The notes beneath the pieces were generated by a model that saw only the letters and a program-made list of their open reading frames with translations, had not been told where the DNA came from and searched no databases. A stretch of DNA of 64,000 bases, taken from the NCBI RefSeq assembly GCF_900108085.1, contig NZ_FNVR01000005.1, positions 1 to 64,000 on the forward strand, in the 5' to 3' direction. The DNA is from Algoriphagus boritolerans DSM 17298 = JCM 18970 (GTDB lineage Bacteria; Bacteroidota; Bacteroidia; Cytophagales; Cyclobacteriaceae). Below are positions 59,715-64,000 of this stretch, piece after piece; the stretch's first letter is position 1; every line of letters begins with the position of its first letter. The translations under genes were made by a program, and so were the position numbers.

Positions 59715-62700
59715 TTAGAATGTAAGCGTTAACGTTCCACCCATTCTTCTAGAGCTGGGACCTGTCACAAAGTCGAATCCCAGACCATTACCTACACCTG
59801 TACCCAAGACATCAACATCATAGTTCATGTTTGGAGGGAAATTAAGTGCCAAAAACCAGAGGTTTGTACCACTCACTGCAAATGATGCTCGCTTAAATGG
59901 AGTTTTCGCCATCAAGGAATTTGGTAATTGATAAGATAAAGAAACTTCTCTCAAACGTACCATAGAACCATCGAACACATTAGGCTCGTCAGTTGCCCCC
60001 TGATATCCTGAGAAGAAATAATCAGAGGCAGTGATTTGATAATCGTTTGGAATGTATCGTGGAGTTCCGTCGGCATTGTTACCATCTTGTCTCACACCTG
60101 GCATGATGAAGGTCAACTCTCTATCCACAACAGGATCTTTGGTTACACCACGAGCCAGAGTTGCAGTTACTGTACTGGAGTAGATCACACCACGGTGTCT
60201 GTATTCCATCATCACATTCAAGTTGAAGCCTTTGTAGCTAAAACCGTTGATCCATGATCCTGTCCAGTCTGGGTTTGGATCTCCTAAAATAACAAGGTCA
60301 GCTGCAGGTTTGTGTACACCGTTTGACAAAATGATAGGTTGACCATCCGGTGCACGGTCAAAGCCCACCCCTTTGATTACGTTAAACGGCTGCCCTGGAA
60401 TTGCGAAGTTTCCAAGGTCTGTGAAACCAGCCACAACCACTTCTTCCAAACCTCCACCAAGCTCGATAACTTCGGTCTCATAAGTGGACCAGTTTACAGT
60501 AGAAGTCCACTCAAATCCGGAAGGAGTAGAGATTGGAGTTACAGTAGCCTGAAATTCAGCACCTCTGGTTTTGATCTGACCGATGTTGATTGCAGTAGAA
60601 GTAAAACCGGTAGCCGGATCAATTGGAGATTGAGTAATCAAATCTCTGGTGTTTTTTTCATACAAGGAAAGGTCAAAGCGCAGCTTGTTATTGAACATCA
60701 CTGCTTCCACACCGAATTCCAATTCACCATGAAGCTCTGGTCTCAAATTTGGATTCCCCAAAGCGTTAGAAACGGAGTGCGTCTGAGTAATTCCTCCACG
60801 ATCAAATGCTCTTGCAGATTGGGCTAGAATGTTTCTAGTACTGTATGGGCTTGGATAACCTGCAGAGGTACCATATCCCAATCTCAATTTCAAGTCATTC
60901 AAAGTAGTAGAGCTCCAGTCGAATGCTGTAGTAGGAATGAAGGATATTGACGCACCTGGATAAAGGATGCTTCTGTTTTCCTTTTCTACAGTTGATGTCC
61001 AGTCATTTCTTGCTGAGAGGTTTAAGAAGAGGTAATCGGAGTAATCCAAAGTAATGTTGGTATAAACCCCGTATCTTCTTTGTTCCTCGGTGTAAGTCAT
61101 TGTACCACCTGAATAAGCATCATTACTTGAGGAAGTTTGGAAGTTGGAGTGACGGAAAAGACCGAATGCCAATTGCCCCTGTGAAGCTACTCCATTTTGT
61201 GCATAGTTGTCATAGCGGGAGTTACCACCCAGCAACGCACTCATGCTGAACTTATCAGAGAATTCCTTTTTCCAGTTCAAAATCAAATCTTGATTCCAAA
61301 TGGTATTGTTGATGTTGATTGTTCTGTAATATCCTTGAGCAGTTGCCAAGTTTCCGGAAGGTCCCCCTTTGTTATATCTCAATTCTTGCAGTTCAGTGTA
61401 GGTATCAAGACCTAATCGGTAGGTAATGGAGAAATCATCAGTAAGATCATAATTCAAAGAAGTTGAATTGAAGAATCGCTGTACGTCTGATGAATTTACA
61501 TAGTTTCTAACCAACCAATTTGGATTAACGATATCATTACCTCCTCTGAAATAAACTGAGCTTTTATCAATTGGATTTTCGAAAGGAAGTCCTGCCAAAT
61601 CTACTGAACGAGGCGTAAACAATACGTGACCGAATACTGATGGAATTGCACTTCCTGATCCGAACGAACCGTTTACAGGCGGCGTAAGCAAATCAGTGAT
61701 GGCAAAAGTAAATGAAGAATTGACAGTCAACTTATCCGAAATGGCAGAGTTGATACCCAAGCCAAAATTGAATTTTTCCAATTCGTTACCCGGAAGATAT
61801 CCTTGCTCATCTGTGTAGCCAAAGCTCGCATTGAATCCTGTTCTGTCAGAACCACCTGCGATTTGAACAGAGGTGTTTGAAATCAATCCCTGACGGAAGA
61901 AAATTTCGGATGGATCGGCATATGCCTTGTATTCATATTGTACTGGCGTGCCACCTACGATGCCATCCACCCAGAATTGAGGGAATGCGTTTCTAATTGA
62001 TGCTATGGAAGAAGTTGCATAAGGGTGATTGATAGTGACACCTTCATCCATTCTACCTCCAAAGTTCGAGAAGAAGAAGCCTCTGTCCTGCTGGAAACCG
62101 TTTCCATAAATCTGACCATAAGTCGGCAACGAAGCCGCCTCATTGGTAAACACAGACTGGTTGATGGTTACCTCAGCTGCTTTACGCTTGGATGCACCGG
62201 ATTTGGTCGTGATCAGGATTACCCCGTTTCTACCTTGGTCACCGTAAAGTACCGTAGCCGAAAGCCCCTTCAATACAGACATACTTTCGATGTTGTTTGG
62301 ATCAATATCCAAGAATCGGGAAGAAGTAGCTGTACCCCCTGTTGTGAATCCGTTCTGCGCATTGGTGGAAGTGTTGAAAGGGACACCATCTACCACGAAC
62401 AGTGGCTGATTAGAACCGGTAGCAGAAGAATAGCCTCTGATGACCATGTTGGTTCCGGATCCAGACATACCATTGGTGGAAGTGATACTTACCCCTGGCA
62501 CTTTGCCCTGTAGCACTCGTGCTACGTCAGCCTCTGGTCGATTCTCCAGCTGCGCATTGTCCACTGAGGTTACCGCGTAACCCAGTGCTTTTTTCTCTCT
62601 TTCGATACCGATCGCTGTGACTACCACTTCGGATAGGTTAGACGCATCGGTCGTCAGAGTGATGTTGACTACGGAACGATTGCCGATAGCTTCTTCTGCG

Positions 62701-62945
62701 GTCTTCAGACCCACAAAAGAGAAAATCAAAACATCAGATCCCGCTGGTACATTGATAGAGTAGTTCCCATCCAAATCGGTGGTCGTACCTACTGTTGTAC
62801 CCTTGACGAGAACTGTTGCTCCTGGCAACCCTAGTCCGTCTTCCTCGGAAATTACCGTACCGGTAATTACCCGTTGCTGCGCCGACACCTCATAGCTGAG
62901 GGTCATGGTGAAAAGCGCAACAACAAAGAGTAAAGCTTTTCTCAT
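59715..62945 (-). CDS. SusC/RagA family TonB-linked outer-membrane transporter
   Basis: 1076 residues. Signal peptide (about 1-22), a carboxypeptidase-like regulatory domain (about 25-105, VITGTVISEEDGLGLPGATV), the SusC signature region SEVVVTAIGIEREKKALGYA, a plug domain (NMVIRGYSSATGSNQPLFVV, then VLKGLSATVLYGDQGRNGVI) and a large beta-barrel ending in a terminal aromatic (MGGTLTLTF). It imports a nutrient with the SusD lid and TonB energy. No hydrolase, sensor or anti-sigma gene is next to it, so the substrate cannot be named. Confidence 0.95.
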   Translation of the reverse strand: MRKALLFVVALFTMTLSYEVSAQQRVITGTVISEEDGLGLPGATVLVKGTTVGTTTDLDGNYSINVPAGSDVLIFSFVGLKTAEEAIGNRSVVNITLTTDASNLSEVVVTAIGIEREKKALGYAVTSVDNAQLENRPEADVARVLQGKVPGVSITSTNGMSGSGTNMVIRGYSSATGSNQPLFVVDGVPFNTSTNAQNGFTTGGTATSSRFLDIDPNNIESMSVLKGLSATVLYGDQGRNGVILITTKSGASKRKAAEVTINQSVFTNEAASLPTYGQIYGNGFQQDRGFFFSNFGGRMDEGVTINHPYATSSIASIRNAFPQFWVDGIVGGTPVQYEYKAYADPSEIFFRQGLISNTSVQIAGGSDRTGFNASFGYTDEQGYLPGNELEKFNFGLGINSAISDKLTVNSSFTFAITDLLTPPVNGSFGSGSAIPSVFGHVLFTPRSVDLAGLPFENPIDKSSVYFRGGNDIVNPNWLVRNYVNSSDVQRFFNSTSLNYDLTDDFSITYRLGLDTYTELQELRYNKGGPSGNLATAQGYYRTININNTIWNQDLILNWKKEFSDKFSMSALLGGNSRYDNYAQNGVASQGQLAFGLFRHSNFQTSSSNDAYSGGTMTYTEEQRRYGVYTNITLDYSDYLFLNLSARNDWTSTVEKENRSILYPGASISFIPTTAFDWSSTTLNDLKLRLGYGTSAGYPSPYSTRNILAQSARAFDRGGITQTHSVSNALGNPNLRPELHGELEFGVEAVMFNNKLRFDLSLYEKNTRDLITQSPIDPATGFTSTAINIGQIKTRGAEFQATVTPISTPSGFEWTSTVNWSTYETEVIELGGGLEEVVVAGFTDLGNFAIPGQPFNVIKGVGFDRAPDGQPIILSNGVHKPAADLVILGDPNPDWTGSWINGFSYKGFNLNVMMEYRHRGVIYSSTVTATLARGVTKDPVVDRELTFIMPGVRQDGNNADGTPRYIPNDYQITASDYFFSGYQGATDEPNVFDGSMVRLREVSLSYQLPNSLMAKTPFKRASFAVSGTNLWFLALNFPPNMNYDVDVLGTGVGNGLGFDFVTGPSSRRMGGTLTLTF

Positions 62946-63389
62946 AAGGTGTTTAGTTTAGTTGATTTGTAAATAAAATTTATTATCCGCTAATTTCAAA
63001 AGCGGTCAAAAATTCATTTGAATGGGTAGAAAAGCACATTATTTGGTTACAATCCTTTATGTTAACATTTATTAACAGGAATTCGCATATTTTTTAACAT
63101 TAACAAAACAATATTTTGGGAAAATGCCAAAAAGATGAAATTGAAAAATAATTTTTAACTGCAAAAAAAAATTAAATAGGGCTGAAAAACTGTTTTTTTA
63201 GAGTTTTTAAGAATAAAAAGTATCCTTTTTACAATTTTTTTGAATAAAATTTTAAATCTATCCAATTTTCGAATTTCGAAAATAGAAAAATTCAAAAAAT
63301 CGAAATATTCGGTTGATTCTATCTAATATTTTTCGGTGTTTTTTGTCAAAAAGAAAAAAACCGGTTCGTTTTTTAACCAGTTTTCTAAT
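62946..63389. other. AT-rich region upstream of the SusC/D operon
   Basis: About 440 bp, very AT-rich, with the terminator of the outer-membrane protein gene at its far end and a small CCGCT/AGCGG hairpin at 62988-63005 in the susC leader. No gene and no clear promoter pair was found. Confidence 0.6.
63350..63383 (-). terminator. Terminator of the outer-membrane protein gene
   Basis: On the minus strand AAACTGGTT pairs with AACCGGTTT (one G-T wobble) around an 8-nt loop, then a T-rich tail. Confidence 0.8.
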
Positions 63390-63890
63390 TTAAAATGAAT
63401 ATCTCAAGGTAAAGGCTGCTTCATCCCACCATAACTTTGTAAAGTCAACAAAATTATATGCAGGTTTCCAATCAAAACTTAAATAGATATTCGTATTGTA
63501 AAAATTGTACTCCAGACCGGCGATAAAATCCACACCAAAAGCCTTATAATCCTCACTCCCCTGGTAAACCCATGGCGGTTCGGCTTTGGGCTCTTTCCAT
63601 ATTCCATAGTGCGCACCTCCACCGAGATACCACTCCATGCCTCTGAATTCCCGAATGTCCATGTGCCGCTCGTATAGCAAAGCAGCATTCCAGCCTTTCC
63701 ATCGATTAAACACCATCAATTCCACAGCGGAATGGTCTGTCACAAATCGTTTCACTGCCCCCCCAAGGGAAGTACCAGCACGAATTCCGACCATCGTATT
63801 GTACGATCCCTGCTGGGCTTGAACTTGGGCTGTAGATAAAAGTAGGGCCAAAATAAAAATGGCGGACGGAAATAAAAGTGCTTTTTTCAA
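63390..63890 (-). CDS. Small outer-membrane beta-barrel protein
   Basis: 166 residues with a signal peptide (about 1-25, ending AQVQA-QQ). The mature part has alternating beta-strands rich in Gly and aromatic residues (MVGIRAGTSLGGAVKRFV, WNAALLYERHMD, WYLGGGAHYGIW, DFIAGLEYNFYN) and ends in Phe (TLRYSF), the usual outer-membrane signature. It resembles small opacity/porin-like eight-strand barrels. Function unknown. It follows the partial gene at the window end after 15 bp, so the two may share an operon. Confidence 0.8.
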   Translation of the reverse strand: MKKALLFPSAIFILALLLSTAQVQAQQGSYNTMVGIRAGTSLGGAVKRFVTDHSAVELMVFNRWKGWNAALLYERHMDIREFRGMEWYLGGGAHYGIWKEPKAEPPWVYQGSEDYKAFGVDFIAGLEYNFYNTNIYLSFDWKPAYNFVDFTKLWWDEAAFTLRYSF

Positions 63891-63905
63891 AGGATGATAA
63901 GTTAA

Positions 63906-64000
63906 TTACTTCGAAAAAGTAAAAACTTTTTCGGGAGTAATGCAATAATTCAATCCAATATCGTGAGGTTCAGGCTGAATACAATCCTCCGGAGGATAAA
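63906..64000 (-). CDS. C-terminal end of a gene running past the window edge
   Basis: One minus-strand frame is open from the edge to a TAA at 63906-63908 and reads, after the edge, YPPEDCIQPEPHDIGLNYC then ITPEKVFTFSK. Two Cys and a Pro-rich composition look like a genuine secreted-protein C-terminus. With only 31 residues no family can be named. The 15-bp gap to the next gene fits co-transcription. Confidence 0.5.
   Translation of the reverse strand, partial: YPPEDCIQPEPHDIGLNYCITPEKVFTFSK

Overview
The window looks like a piece of a Bacteroidota chromosome, most likely order Cytophagales (Cyclobacteriaceae/Algoriphagus-like). The evidence is a SusC/SusD pair with a lipoprotein partner, Bacteroidota-only families (DUF2480), a DnaE polymerase with a fused DEDDh exonuclease, Na+-NQR genes, lack of Shine-Dalgarno-like spacing, and several well-spaced Bacteroidota promoters of the form TTG-(19-21)-TAnnTTTG. 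The genus is inferred, not proven.

Layout. 1-0.5 kb: the 5' end of a 16S rRNA gene (minus) with two near-identical tandem promoters. 0.5-4 kb: rpmH-rnpA-S41 protease-tsaB-DUF2480, tightly packed on the minus strand. 4-13 kb: an M61 peptidase, a catalytic/non-catalytic M16 peptidase pair with a duplicated C-terminal domain, a PfkB-type (adenosine) kinase and a GNAT-like protein. 12.6-13.3 kb: a RelE-type toxin-antitoxin locus whose toxin has an internal stop. 13.4-19.5 kb: rimO, a fused E1 alpha/beta 2-oxoacid dehydrogenase, a GNAT protein, truA, and a MntA/HepT locus in which HepT is reduced to 13 codons. 19.8-31.3 kb: one long branched-chain amino acid operon, ilvD-ilvB-ilvN-ilvC-leuA-leuC-leuD-leuA2/cimA-leuB.

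31.7-39 kb: ispE, an intact RHH/MazF module, a DMT permease, an LptF/G-type permease, tgt, and a glycosyltransferase-sigma factor-rsmG operon. 39-48 kb: dnaE, trxA, a TolB-like propeller protein, the selenouridine pair mnmH-selD, DUF502 and DUF1080 proteins. 48.9-55.3 kb: nqrABCDE (no nqrF here), ispH and cmk. 55.4-64 kb: adenine deaminase, then a SusC-SusD-lipoprotein operon, a small outer-membrane protein and the end of another gene.

The strongest regulatory find is upstream of ilvD: a promoter, an 18-residue leader peptide packed with Val/Leu/Ile codons, and two mutually exclusive hairpins (antiterminator and intrinsic terminator). This is a complete ribosome-mediated attenuator for the ilv-leu operon. 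Other unexplained structure includes composite intergenic repeats (8-bp arrays GTTGKAAR followed by 7-bp arrays CGTATTT) at four places, and helically phased 33-bp and 22-bp direct repeats upstream of dnaE. Three toxin-antitoxin loci are in three states: intact, nonsense-mutated and almost deleted.
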